NCBI RefSeq assembly: GCF_002797535.1
Contig: NZ_PGFD01000001.1
Coordinates: 1,612,001-1,676,000, forward strand
DNA from: Chryseobacterium geocarposphaerae
GTDB lineage: Bacteria; Bacteroidota; Bacteroidia; Flavobacteriales; Weeksellaceae
DNA length: 64,000 nucleotides
Direction of reading: 5' to 3'
The notes beneath the pieces were generated by a model, which saw only the letters and a list, made by a program, of their open reading frames with translations, was not told where the DNA came from and made no database searches. Of this stretch, positions 33,468 to 43,200 are shown piece by piece. Every line of letters starts with the position of its first letter. Positions within the stretch are counted from its first letter, which is position 1. The position numbers were made by a program, and so were the translations under genes.

Positions 33468-35189
33468 TTATGCTTCCTGTAATTTGTGTGAAAAACGTAA
33501 CACAATAAATTCAGCCGGACGCACTGCTGCCATACCGATTTCGATGTTCATTCTTCCTTCCAGGATATCCTGTGCAGACATGGTTTTGTTTAAACCTACA
33601 CTTACATAGTAAGCTTCTTCAGGCTTGCTTCCTGCCAATGCTCCGTCCTGCCACTGCTGGTTCAGGAAATTCTCGATCATAGTCTGTACACGGATCCATG
33701 TATTGGCTGTATTCGGCTCAAAAACGAAACGCTCCGTTGCTTTTTTCACAGATTCTTCCACCATGTTGAAGAAACGACGTACGGAGATATATCTCCATTC
33801 ATTGCTATTTCCGTCCAAGGTTCTTGCTCCCCAAACCAAGTTTCCTTTTCCTGTGAATGATCTGATAGCGTTAATTGATTTTCCAGCAATTGGATCTATA
33901 TTAAGCGCATCTTGTTGTCTGTTAGAAATTTTTTCTGTTGGTGCTTCTACAAAATTAAGTCCTAAGTTAGCGGGTGATTTCCATACTCCGGAAGTACTGT
34001 CTACTTTAGCATACACTCCTGCCATTGTTGATGATGGAGCCAATACTACTTTTTTAGACTCGATTGCTCTTTTAGCCTGATTATAGAAGTCAGAGCTGAT
34101 TGATTTCAGTCCTGCTAAAGTTGAGATACCGAATGCACCTGTAACCAAAACATCAGCCTCGTTAAAATCATAACTCAAAACTGTTTTTAATTTTGGATGA
34201 TAAGCTGCACCATATTTTAAGCCTGCAGCAATTACTTTACTTCTAAAATTAACTTCATCATCTCCAAGAACATCCAAGATGACAAATCTGTCTTTCATGA
34301 GTTCTGCCTGATTCAAAGCAGTGTTATAGACAGAGTAAGCCTTAGTAATATCAACCTCATCAATTTCATCAAGATCTAAAGCATAATTAGCAGAAGCTTC
34401 GGCATTATTTGTAGCCGTATTAAAAACGGTATTAAAAACAGCAGCGGCAGCCTGAACAGCATTTTTAACACTACCAACAGTAGCATTTGAAGCCGCAGCA
34501 GCAATCTCTGCAGCATCCGCAACAGCCTGAGCCGCCTTATTAGCCGCAATCTCAGTAAGATTATTAACATCAGTAACAGGATAATCATCAACTTTAGCAA
34601 CAGCAGCATCTACGGCTTCTGCTACAGTTCCGCCTTCGACAGCTTCAGCAACAGATATGGCTGCTGCTTTAGCAACAGTTGCTATATTCTCATTACCTTC
34701 TGCCACACCTGCAGCAGCCTGAGCAGCTGTAACGTCGGCAAGAGTCGGCACTAAGCCTTGAAGATCAGGGAAAACGATAAGAGTAGGCTCGTCTTCTTTC
34801 TTTAATAATTCCAAGCCTTTTAATAAAGTTTTATCTGATGTAGCAGATTCTACCAGAACAGGGTCTGTATAATCTCCTACTGATACAATATAACAAGGAC
34901 CTCCTCCATTTGCAAAATACATTTGCATAGCATAATACATTTTGAAGTCGCTGACTTTGGTTTGTGTTGCCGTTGCAACGCCATCTTTGAAAGCTACAGC
35001 AAAAGCTTCAGGGTTTGCTTTTCCAAAAAGAGCTTCGTACTCCAACATAGAAGAAATTCTTGTCGGTTTGTGTTGCTCTCCTACTTCTGTATACCCGATA
35101 AAAGCAGGAATAGCAGTTTCAACTTGCGCTACGGAAGGCGGAAATGTCTCCTTCTCCTCCACATAGACTCCAGGGGTTTTGTAATTCAT
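33468..35189 (-). CDS. eCIS contractile sheath protein B with Ala-rich insert
   Basis: A 573-aa sheath with the same ends as sheath C (MNYKTPGVYVEE; C-terminal RFSHKLQEA). Between residues about 147 and 283, directly after LIVFPDLQGL, there is a 135-residue Ala/Val/Asn-rich insertion absent from sheaths A and C. It appears helical and low in complexity. After it the fold resumes with AYSVYNTALNQAELMKDRFV. The insertion point lies in a surface loop of the sheath family, so the insert probably decorates the outside of the particle. The gene starts 79 bp after sheath A. Confidence 0.9.
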   Translation of the reverse strand: MNYKTPGVYVEEKETFPPSVAQVETAIPAFIGYTEVGEQHKPTRISSMLEYEALFGKANPEAFAVAFKDGVATATQTKVSDFKMYYAMQMYFANGGGPCYIVSVGDYTDPVLVESATSDKTLLKGLELLKKEDEPTLIVFPDLQGLVPTLADVTAAQAAAGVAEGNENIATVAKAAAISVAEAVEGGTVAEAVDAAVAKVDDYPVTDVNNLTEIAANKAAQAVADAAEIAAAASNATVGSVKNAVQAAAAVFNTVFNTATNNAEASANYALDLDEIDEVDITKAYSVYNTALNQAELMKDRFVILDVLGDDEVNFRSKVIAAGLKYGAAYHPKLKTVLSYDFNEADVLVTGAFGISTLAGLKSISSDFYNQAKRAIESKKVVLAPSSTMAGVYAKVDSTSGVWKSPANLGLNFVEAPTEKISNRQQDALNIDPIAGKSINAIRSFTGKGNLVWGARTLDGNSNEWRYISVRRFFNMVEESVKKATERFVFEPNTANTWIRVQTMIENFLNQQWQDGALAGSKPEEAYYVSVGLNKTMSAQDILEGRMNIEIGMAAVRPAEFIVLRFSHKLQEA

Positions 35190-35268
35190 TTGTTAAAAAT
35201 TTTAAATTAATATTAATTATTCCTCGAAGTACACCTTCGAATGTTCATTCATAGCTGAATGTTGAGAA

Positions 35269-36987
35269 TTATTGTAATTGGTGTGAAAAGTTCAGTACGA
35301 TAAACTCAGCCGGGCGTACTAATGCTATTTTGACAGTTACGTCCATTGTTTTAGGCTCATCTTTATTGCCATGTACTTCAACATGGTAAGCTTCTTTCGG
35401 AATACTTCCTGCTAAGGCACCATCCAGCCATTGTTGGTTCAGAAAATTCTCCAGCATTGTCTTTGCCCGTAACCATGTATAGGATATATTAGGCTGATCA
35501 ATGAACTGTTTAAGAGCTTCCTTTATTGATTGTTCAACCATATCATAATATCGACGCACATGCACATATTTCCATTCGTTATCTTCCTCTTCGTTTTTAT
35601 CTTTTCCATCCAGTGTTCGTGCTCCCCAAACCAAAATCCCTTTTCCTGTAAAGTTTTTGATCGCATTGATCGATTTCCCGGTATCATGGATGTTTAAATC
35701 TGACTGTTCTTCTTCAGAAACTTTTTCTGTCGGAGCAATTACATAATTAAGACTTACGTTTGCAGGAGCTTTCCATACTCCTCGTACACTGTCTACCCTA
35801 CCATATACTCCTGCCATTGCTGATGATGGTGGCAAAACAATATGTAAGGATCTTATTTCGGTTTTTATCTGATTATAAAGTTCTGAATTGGATGATTCTA
35901 AATTTTTAAGTGTTATTCCGTCTGCAGCTCCTTTTTTGTCTTTTACATTGAGAATTGCAGCTTTTAACGCATCAAATTCTCCACTAAAGACCGGTGCATT
36001 TTCATCTAAATCATCAGGGACCATAAAATCGTCTATTGTTCCATCATATATAGCGTCTAGTACAATTTTGGCTTCTTCAATTGCTTCCGTTAAAACAGCT
36101 TTTGTATCAGGAATTTCTCCATGTGTATTATCGGCTGAGTCATTAATTTCTTCTGCAATTGCAACACCCTGACCTAACAAGTCTGCAAGAACAAATGCAT
36201 TTGCTGATCCGCTTGAGATTTCTTCACTTGCCAGTCTTTTTAATTCTTCTAAAGCAGCAATTTCGCCCGAATAAAAATCGGCACTGGTTTGTCCTTCATT
36301 TTGTAAACCTATATGGGTAATAGGGGTTTCATTCTCATCAAAAGTATAATTCAATATGGTTTTTAAATGAGGGAAATAAGCGGCTGCATAGCTGGATGAG
36401 GTTACTTTATCTCTAAAATACTCAATCGTATTAAGATCTCCCGATGTCGTTGTAGAATCTCCGTAATAGGTATCCAGAATGACAAATCTGTTTTTTACCC
36501 GTTCTGCCTGAGCTATTGCTTCATTATAAAGAGTATAAAATTCCTCCTGATTTTTTAATGATATGGCATCAGGAAAAACAAGAAGTGTCGGTTCATTTGA
36601 ATTTTCAATCTTATCTAAACCTGTTTTTAAGTCGGTATATTGTACTTCTGCTGATGTATAATTCTCTACTGAAACAATATAACATGGTCCGCCACCATTC
36701 GCAAAATACATCTGTAATGAATAGTACATTAAAAACTGTACCGGAGGTGCCACAATAGTTACTCCTTTACCTTCTACATCTTTTAACTGAATACTTTCTT
36801 GTTTGGCTTTTCCAAAATATTCTTCATATTGCAAAAAAGAACTGATTTTGTACGGCTTATTGTAGCCGACAGTTGCAAAGTCTGTATACCCAATAAATGC
36901 AGGTATAGCTGTATCGGCTAATGTAACTGAATAAGGAAGTCTTGTAATTTCTTCAACTGAAACACCTGGTGCTTTTAGATTTAACAT
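35269..36987 (-). CDS. eCIS contractile sheath protein A
   Basis: A 572-aa sheath, the most divergent of the three. N-terminal MLNLKAPGVSVEE, FANGGGPCYIVS near 95-106 and C-terminal RPAEFIVLNFSHQLQ place it in the phage tail sheath family. It has its own insert at about 225-355 (acidic, Ala/Glu/Asp-rich), at a different loop from the insert in sheath B. It is the first sheath after the cap gene. A specialised role, for example the cap-proximal or baseplate-proximal ring, is possible, but which one is inference. Confidence 0.92.
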   Translation of the reverse strand: MLNLKAPGVSVEEITRLPYSVTLADTAIPAFIGYTDFATVGYNKPYKISSFLQYEEYFGKAKQESIQLKDVEGKGVTIVAPPVQFLMYYSLQMYFANGGGPCYIVSVENYTSAEVQYTDLKTGLDKIENSNEPTLLVFPDAISLKNQEEFYTLYNEAIAQAERVKNRFVILDTYYGDSTTTSGDLNTIEYFRDKVTSSSYAAAYFPHLKTILNYTFDENETPITHIGLQNEGQTSADFYSGEIAALEELKRLASEEISSGSANAFVLADLLGQGVAIAEEINDSADNTHGEIPDTKAVLTEAIEEAKIVLDAIYDGTIDDFMVPDDLDENAPVFSGEFDALKAAILNVKDKKGAADGITLKNLESSNSELYNQIKTEIRSLHIVLPPSSAMAGVYGRVDSVRGVWKAPANVSLNYVIAPTEKVSEEEQSDLNIHDTGKSINAIKNFTGKGILVWGARTLDGKDKNEEEDNEWKYVHVRRYYDMVEQSIKEALKQFIDQPNISYTWLRAKTMLENFLNQQWLDGALAGSIPKEAYHVEVHGNKDEPKTMDVTVKIALVRPAEFIVLNFSHQLQ

Positions 36988-37033
36988 GTCTTGAAAATTT
37001 AAATTGATGGTTATTTGTTTTTATTTTTTATGA

Positions 37034-37615
37034 TTAATCGACTTTAATACTTTCTATATTTACTTTATCAATTAACTTAACAGGAACTTCGTCTACGGCC
37101 TCTATTTTTATCACACTGATCTTGTATAAAACAGAAGGCATCACTTTTCCTCCGAGTAATCCCCAGATATAACTTAGCTGATCAAAAGGAACAGGGTGCA
37201 GTTCTATCCTGAACCTGAAATTTTTTTCCACATCAGAATCAACATATTCCAATACATTGTTTGTCTGGAAAATCTCGATGACTTTTGATATGTTTGTCAA
37301 AGCTTTGTCATAGGCAGTTCTGTTCGCGGAGATCATCAGGTATAAGTTCAAATAAGCCGGAGGATTCTGCTTTTTCATGTCATACACAGGAGGATTTCCG
37401 CTTATTGTTTTTCTGGTGTACCAAGATTTGTTCTTCAATGTTGATTCTTCCTCGACGTTTAGTAGGGTAATTACTACTTTATTATCAAGCTCTGAGGTGT
37501 CATCATCATGTTTTGCGATGTCATCAACAACTGCGATTTCGCCGTCATCATCCATCAAGCCTTTTAACGGATCATTCAGCTTATTTTTTAAAATCGTCAA
37601 TACTTCTTTAATCAT
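37034..37615 (-). CDS. eCIS cap/terminator protein, DUF4255 (Afp16-like)
   Basis: A 193-aa protein beginning MIKEVLTILKNKLNDPL. The DUF4255 core includes VVITLLNVEEESTLKNKSW, NPPAYLNLYLMISANRT-x-YDKAL and FRIELHPVPFDQLSYIWGLLG. This family caps the sheath and tube and ends their polymerisation (Afp16/Pvc16). The ATG at 37615 is chosen: an upstream in-frame start at 37804 would add 63 hydrophobic residues from AT-rich leader and would sit above the promoter. It is the first gene of the main structural operon, 25 bp after a strong -7 box. Confidence 0.92.
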   Translation of the reverse strand: MIKEVLTILKNKLNDPLKGLMDDDGEIAVVDDIAKHDDDTSELDNKVVITLLNVEEESTLKNKSWYTRKTISGNPPVYDMKKQNPPAYLNLYLMISANRTAYDKALTNISKVIEIFQTNNVLEYVDSDVEKNFRFRIELHPVPFDQLSYIWGLLGGKVMPSVLYKISVIKIEAVDEVPVKLIDKVNIESIKVD

Positions 37616-37640
37616 AATTTTGTTCTTTGTTATTATGGTG

Positions 37641-37705
37641 CAAACATACAATAGCCCCCGTCCAAAAGACAAATATTTTGAGGGGTCAAACCTGTCTTTG
37701 CAGTA
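37641..37705 (-). promoter_or_regulatory. Main eCIS operon promoter, element P1
   Basis: On the minus strand TACTGCAAAGACAG (37705-37692), 43 bp, then TATGTTTG (37648-37641), a full TAnnTTTG match, 25 bp before the DUF4255 ATG. A possible -33 TTTG lies at 37673-37670, 21 bp before the -7 box. Confidence 0.75.
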
Positions 37706-38059
37706 AATATTATTTCCAATATTTTTGAAAAAAATTAGAATTAAATTAAGCAAAATACTGAAAACCAAATATTTAAAAATAAATAAAATAAATATTAGCT
37801 TCAAATAATCTAATTTTAGTGAAATACAGCTTCCCTATTGAAGTTAAATTTTATCATTTCAAGACAAGCATATCTCTACACCTATGGCAATAATTTAATT
37901 GTCATTTTTTGTTTTTTGAAATCAATATATATTACCAATGATTTTGCTTCAAAATTAAGTGTCATTTGAAGTACTCGTTCTCAAAATATGTTTGAATATT
38001 TCCTTAATCAGAAGGACCTTTAAATTATGACCTGTGCATTAATACTTTATTTTATCTTT

Positions 38060-38123
38060 TACTGCAAAGACTGAATAGACAGACCTCATAATTCGTAAAA
38101 GGATTTTTCTTCCTCTAATTTTG
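38060..38123 (+). promoter_or_regulatory. Tape-measure operon promoter, element P2
   Basis: TACTGCAAAGACTG (38060-38073), exactly 42 bp, then TAATTTTG (38116-38123), a full TAnnTTTG match, 28 bp before the ATG at 38152. No -33 TTG is seen. Confidence 0.75.
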
Positions 38124-38151
38124 ACCCCAATAATTTTAAAACTTTAATCAC

Positions 38152-38472
38152 ATGAATATCAAAAAACTTTTTAGCAAGCGTAATGAAATTATTGGCGGTC
38201 ATTTCAATGAACTCCGGTCAAAAATGGGTATGGCCAATCAGGATGAAGAATTTATTTTTTCCGTAAGAGAAGAAATCTGTAATCAGTGTCCTTTGAAAAG
38301 TGGTAATAATTGCAACGCCATGAAATGGATGAATCCGGAGACTCTGGAAGTTTCAGATTCTTCAAAAGACGGATTTATAAGAGGTTGCGGATGCAGACTG
38401 AGCGCAAAACAAAGATCAAAACTGAGTCTTTGTCCTGCAGGATTTTGGGGAGGTGAATTTGATAAAAAATAA
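38152..38472 (+). CDS. Cys-rich small eCIS-linked protein
   Basis: A 106-aa cytoplasmic protein. Six cysteines stand in the pattern C43-x2-C46-x7-C54, then C79-x-C81-x12-C94, suggesting a zinc- or iron-sulphur-binding fold. It ends SLCPAGFWGGEFDKK. It is the first gene of the divergent operon, 44 bp before the tape-measure gene, and shares its promoter. I do not recognise the family. A role in assembly is only suggested by the operon. Confidence 0.65.
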   Translation: MNIKKLFSKRNEIIGGHFNELRSKMGMANQDEEFIFSVREEICNQCPLKSGNNCNAMKWMNPETLEVSDSSKDGFIRGCGCRLSAKQRSKLSLCPAGFWGGEFDKK

Positions 38473-38516
38473 GCAATTCAGTATTTATAAATATTGTATA
38501 ATTAAACCCATTTGAT

Positions 38517-39959
38517 GTGAAGCAGGATCATATAATTCAGAGAGTTTTTGTCGAAATTGCAGTCAACAACAAAGAAAAAGCACTGAATATCAAAGAAGAT
38601 ATTAACAGCTTTTTGTCTGTTGATGTTTTTCCACAAATAGAAAAGTATATCAATGCTTTAGAATATAAATTAGAGGGCTATACCTTACAAATTCCCCGGT
38701 TAGAACTGGATCTGAATGTAAAAAGCAGTTCATTAAATGCCGAATTAAAAGATAAAATTGTTCAGCTCTTTGAAGAAAAACTGTCAGAAATGACCGGGCC
38801 TATTGAAATTTTAAATCAAGAAGCAGAAAACGATTCAAAAGCTTATTGGATCAGCAATCAGGAGAAGATGGTTAAGACTTTCATCTATTTTTTAGAGAAA
38901 GGAGATATGCCCTGGTGGAATCCTGATAAAAAAGGTTTTTCTTTTTTGGAACCTGAGGTTTTTGATGCCATGATTCACTCTACTAATTTTGAAAAGAGCA
39001 TAATAAATGTTCTGCCAAAACAATATGTTCAAAATCGAATAATCAATCAGCTTTCAAACGAGCAGATTGCACAGTTATGTCTGATAATTTTAAAAAATAG
39101 GGAATTAAAAATCAACTTAGAATCCGATATCATCAACTATATATCAAAGCTGGATCATACAAACAGATTGATTATTTGGAGTCTGATATTAAATGTAGTA
39201 TCAGAATATCTGACCTCATCAAATAACAGCCTTCAGGATTATATTGTACAGCAAATATCAAAGTTAGAAGCGGCTGATTTTTTACAGATAAAAACCAACC
39301 GTCAGAATCTAAAATCCATCATTAAAATTTTCCCTTTTATTAAAGAAAGTGAAATTATTGAAAGCATAAAAAATAATGTAATAAACAATCCTGAAAACAA
39401 GGAAAACCCGATTGGGACAATTAATGAAGAAGACAAAACAATCCACGAAGATTTAAACCCGAACGAAGGACAGTATATTCAAAATGCGGGACTTATTATG
39501 CTACATCCTTTCCTCAAAATCTTTTTTGAACATTGTAATCTTATTCATCCGAAAACCCAGCAACTTACAGATCCCGAATTATGCGCCCATTTATTACATT
39601 ACATCGCTACCGGAAAAACAAACGCTCCGGAATATGAGATGGTTTTTGAAAAATTCTTATGCAATATCCCAATGAATCAAAGCATTAACAGGCATATTAA
39701 GCTTTCGCGTAAACATAAAACACAGGTTAAAAATTTAATAGAAAGTGTTCAGCAAAACTGGAAACCGATGAAAAAATCATCTATAGCATTATTACAAAAT
39801 GAATTTTTTCAACGTTCGGGCAAATTAGTGGTTACCGACCATGATTACACCCTCACAGTAGAACGAAAAACACAGGATATTTTACTTGATAAACTTGCCT
39901 GGGGAATAAGCCTTGTAAAACTGCCGTGGAAAGAAAATTTCATGTTTGTAAACTGGTAA
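38517..39959 (+). CDS. eCIS tape-measure protein (Afp14-like)
   Basis: A 480-aa protein of the CIS tape-measure type. The N-terminal IIQRVFVEIAVN-x-KEKALNIK and the C-terminal motif AGLIMLHPFLKIFFE (near 325-340), followed by LCAHLLHYIATGK, are typical of this family. The middle is helical and charged. Its length sets the tube length in Afp. The start is GTG at 38517: an ATG two bases earlier is followed at once by TGA, so it cannot be used. Its placement on the opposite strand from the tube genes is unusual, though co-regulation is suggested by promoter P2. Confidence 0.88.
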   Translation: MKQDHIIQRVFVEIAVNNKEKALNIKEDINSFLSVDVFPQIEKYINALEYKLEGYTLQIPRLELDLNVKSSSLNAELKDKIVQLFEEKLSEMTGPIEILNQEAENDSKAYWISNQEKMVKTFIYFLEKGDMPWWNPDKKGFSFLEPEVFDAMIHSTNFEKSIINVLPKQYVQNRIINQLSNEQIAQLCLIILKNRELKINLESDIINYISKLDHTNRLIIWSLILNVVSEYLTSSNNSLQDYIVQQISKLEAADFLQIKTNRQNLKSIIKIFPFIKESEIIESIKNNVINNPENKENPIGTINEEDKTIHEDLNPNEGQYIQNAGLIMLHPFLKIFFEHCNLIHPKTQQLTDPELCAHLLHYIATGKTNAPEYEMVFEKFLCNIPMNQSINRHIKLSRKHKTQVKNLIESVQQNWKPMKKSSIALLQNEFFQRSGKLVVTDHDYTLTVERKTQDILLDKLAWGISLVKLPWKENFMFVNW

Positions 39960-40272
39960 TAGACACTTTTTCTCAAATACTTCAAAGCTGATTTTGAATC
40001 AGGAACGATGTCTTTACTATTGAAGTATAACCAACTTACCAGCTTGAACTTTGAATCTGTAAATCAAAAAAGTAAGAAGAAAAGCCAGAAATAGCTTAGC
40101 ACAGCCTGTTTCTCCTAATAAAACTGAACACTACTCCCGGCTACTCAGATTCTAAAAAAAATCCATCATCACAATCTGTTTTTCACATTCAACAGGTAGT
40201 ATAAAACGCAATTAGATTAATTGCGTTTTGTATGCCTTTAAAAAATCAATATGAAATTAAAAAACTAAGTCA
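39960..40272. other. Gap upstream of effector 2
   Basis: No gene and no copy of the eCIS promoter element. The last 93 bp (40180-40272) form the conserved effector leader with hairpin. Effector 2 may be read from promoter P2, or from an unrecognised start in the AT-rich part. Confidence 0.45.
40180..40272 (+). repeat. Effector leader repeat with hairpin, copy 2
   Basis: Nearly identical to the sequence before effector 1. The hairpin AAAACGCAATTA/TAATTGCGTTTT (40203-40214 and 40218-40229, loop GAT) stands about 43 bp before the ATG. Two loop bases differ from copy 1 and the stem is kept. Confidence 0.75.
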
Positions 40273-43200
40273 ATGAAAGCAGCAATTCCTGTAGAAAAAG
40301 ACAATGCTCACCAAAGCCCAAGCAGAAAGCAAAGGCAGCAAGAATCGGTGGTGCCTCTATCTGAGGTGGAAATAACTAACGTAAAGGCACAAAATCCTAA
40401 AACATCATTCATTAAACCTGGATCATCGAACACGGATAATAACCGTCTCAGTATCAATGGCGGTATTGCATCAGTTCATGGTTCACAAACTATTTATGAT
40501 CAAGGTTCAGAAATAATGTATGGAAGGCTTCAGGAGAGTTTGTCTCAAACTGGCGATATCAATCATCCTGATACAAAAGCGACCGAAAAAAATTATATAG
40601 CAAGTTTAAATGTCAATCAGGCACATAATTATAATGACGTTAAATCTGGTACGTATCTTCCGCAGACGGTACAAGAGCAAGCAGTAGTTCATCAGGAAAA
40701 CAAAAAAAATCAAGAAGCAAAGCAAAAGCCGATTAGTAAAGGTAATGCTGATGTATCTTTAGCTGATTTGTCAGCTACTCCGGCTACACAACTGGCTGAT
40801 CATTTTAATACTGTACAGAATAATAGTACTTCACTTTTAAATAGTCAGTCTGAAAAAGCAACAGGAAAGCTTCCGAAAGTGAATGCTAAGACAGGTAGCG
40901 CTTTTCCAGGATCTAAAGCAAAAAGTAAATCCGGCGCAGGTAAAACGGTAGCAAAATCAAGTAAAAAAACAGTTAAATCTGCTGGGCAAAAATCGAAGCT
41001 AAAAGAAATTTCGTTTCCGCAGAACGAACCGTTGAAAAAAACAAGCTACTCTTTCAATACAACTGGAAATAAAAATGGTGAACTGGAAAAACAGGCAACA
41101 CAACAGTTTAGAGCTGTTAGTCTAGATACTTCGTCAATTCCTACAACAATGCAGCAAAACGCAAATGTAGATCTTACAGGTGAAGCAGATACAGAGCATT
41201 TAGCAATCGAACAGAAAGATGTAGCACAAGATTTAAGCATCAAAAAAAATCAGGCAGCAAAAGATATCCATAAGGATCATGGTGAAAACAGTATTATTAA
41301 GAAGCCAAAAGATGAAATACTGAAACCTTCTCGTAAAATAAAATCCAAAGCCATTAAGAAGCAACCGCTTGATGTACTAAAGCTGGAAGGTATTGATGAA
41401 GCAAATATCAATGCTCAGTTTGATCCCATTATTCAATCAAAAATAGGTGCGGAAAATGAAAAATATGAGGCCGCAGAATTAGAGCATAACCAGAAAGTGC
41501 TTGAACATGAAAAAGCTGCCGAAACACAGATTGGTATCGAAAAAGACCAGTCTCAGGAAAAGCAGAGGAAATCGGTAAAAGATGCACAGGCAGATGTGCA
41601 CAATTCAAGAGTTGAGTGGCAAAATGCACTTAATAAAACAGAAACTGATTTTGCAAAAAAATCCGGCGACCAGGCTAAAGCTACTCTTGGAAATATAAAG
41701 ACAGAAAAGAGTAAAGGGGAAGAACAGGCGCAAAAACACATTAATAAAGCCAATGAAGATGCATTAAAAGAGAAAAAAGAAGCTGATAGAAAAGCGGCAG
41801 AGAAAAAATCAGAAATGGAGGGAAAAAGCGGAGGTTTCTTTGGTTGGCTGGCTGATAAAGTTTCGGATTTTATCAATGCGCTTAAAGATGCTTTAAATGT
41901 TGTTTTCACGGCACTCAGAAAAGCTGTAAAAGCCATTTTCGAAGCGGCTAAAAAATTAGTTTTAGACGCATTAGAAATAGCCCGAAAGGCGATAGTAGGG
42001 TTTATTAAAGGATTTGCTTCGTTGTTGAAAGGATTCTTAGACATTGCTTTGGCCGCATTTCCCGGTATCAGAGACCGATTGAAAGCCAAAATTGATAAAT
42101 ACGTGGCTGCTGCCGAAAAATTCGTAAACCAGACTTTTGAAGCCTTTAAAAAGGCGGTTGTTGCAGCAATTGACTTCCTTGCAGATGTAGTGGATACATT
42201 ACTGGGAACGTTACAGGCAGTATATAATTTTGCACTTGATGCAATTAATACTATTGCTTCAGGAATAATTAAAATGCTTGAATTTATACTTGATATAGAA
42301 AAGCAATACAATCTTTTCAAAAATTTAATTACCGGAATTCAAGAAATTTGGAATAATCCTAAGATTTTAGAAAATTATGTTATTGGTTTTATAGCTCCGT
42401 TTATAGATAAAATACCCGGAGAAGCGAACAATCAGTTTAAAAAATTCTTTGCTCAATCCGGAGTTTCATTTGCAAAACATATCACAGGAGTCTGGACTCA
42501 TCTGCAACCCATTTTAGCCTATATGTCAGGCAACTGGTGGAGCGAAATGAAAAAGATGATCTGGTATTTAGTTTGGCCTTTTGCTGAAGGGGGACCTGTT
42601 TATACAGAAGCTCCAAAATTATGGACACTTATCCCGGAGATATGGAATAATGTCACTAATAATAATTTTAGCAAAGCTGTGGATGGCGGACTAGCTTGGA
42701 TGCAGGCTTTAAATAATGTTGTTGGTGCATTCTCTGGTTGGATAACTATTGGAAGTGTTTTAATTGGGGGTATTATTGGAGCATTTTTTGGCGGAGTTGG
42801 AGCAATACCAGGAATAATGGCCGGATTAGAATTTGCAATAGCATTAGGTGAAGGCTTATTAATATCAATGTTAGCAACAGAAGGCAGTATTATAACAAAA
42901 GCTGTTTTTGATATACTAACTGTTGATGATGATGGTGTAGAAGGAGAGGCTATTAAAAAGAAAAGAGAAAATAATGAAAGCGGGCAAGATGGTGAAGCAT
43001 CTAAAGATGACAATTCAATGGTCAATTACGAAAGTAATGATGTTGAAACCGGTCATGATCGCTTACAATATGCTTATCAACGTATTGCCAACAGTGGTTT
43101 TGCATTGGCTATAATTGGTGTATTCATGGCTTTAGGGGCTTTAGCGACCCAAATAGTTAAAGCGTTAAAACCTAAATTCTCACCCAAATTTGCTAATTTT

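Larger units (their letters stand above)
31141..35189 (-). repeat. Tandem duplication of a sheath-tube unit
   Basis: The unit sheath then tube occurs twice (33004-35189 and 31141-32981). The two tube products are identical. The sheath C-terminal 170 residues and the roughly 30-bp sequence between sheath stop and preceding tube start are nearly identical too, whereas the sheath middles differ. Confidence 0.85.
37616..38151. other. Divergent promoter region of the eCIS
   Basis: A 536-bp gap between the leftward structural operon and the rightward tape-measure operon, with no gene. Element P1 (37641-37705) and element P2 (38060-38123) face outwards at nearly equal distance from their genes. TTTGACCCC is present in both promoters (minus 37690-37682 and plus 38120-38128). 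The middle is AT-rich and shows nothing further. Confidence 0.6.

Noticed and set aside
34376..34609. Leu-rich 77-codon frame resembling a membrane protein
   Set aside because: Other-frame reading of the Ala-rich insert in sheath B; the sheath frame continues through it with family sequence on both sides.
37616..37804. Extended N-terminus of the DUF4255 protein
   Set aside because: It would place the start upstream of the strong -7 box and add a hydrophobic AT-rich segment that the family lacks.
41553..42320. Open frame of 255 codons on the minus strand
   Set aside because: Antisense to the Ala/Lys-rich helical part of effector 2; long only because the opposite strand lacks stop-forming codons.
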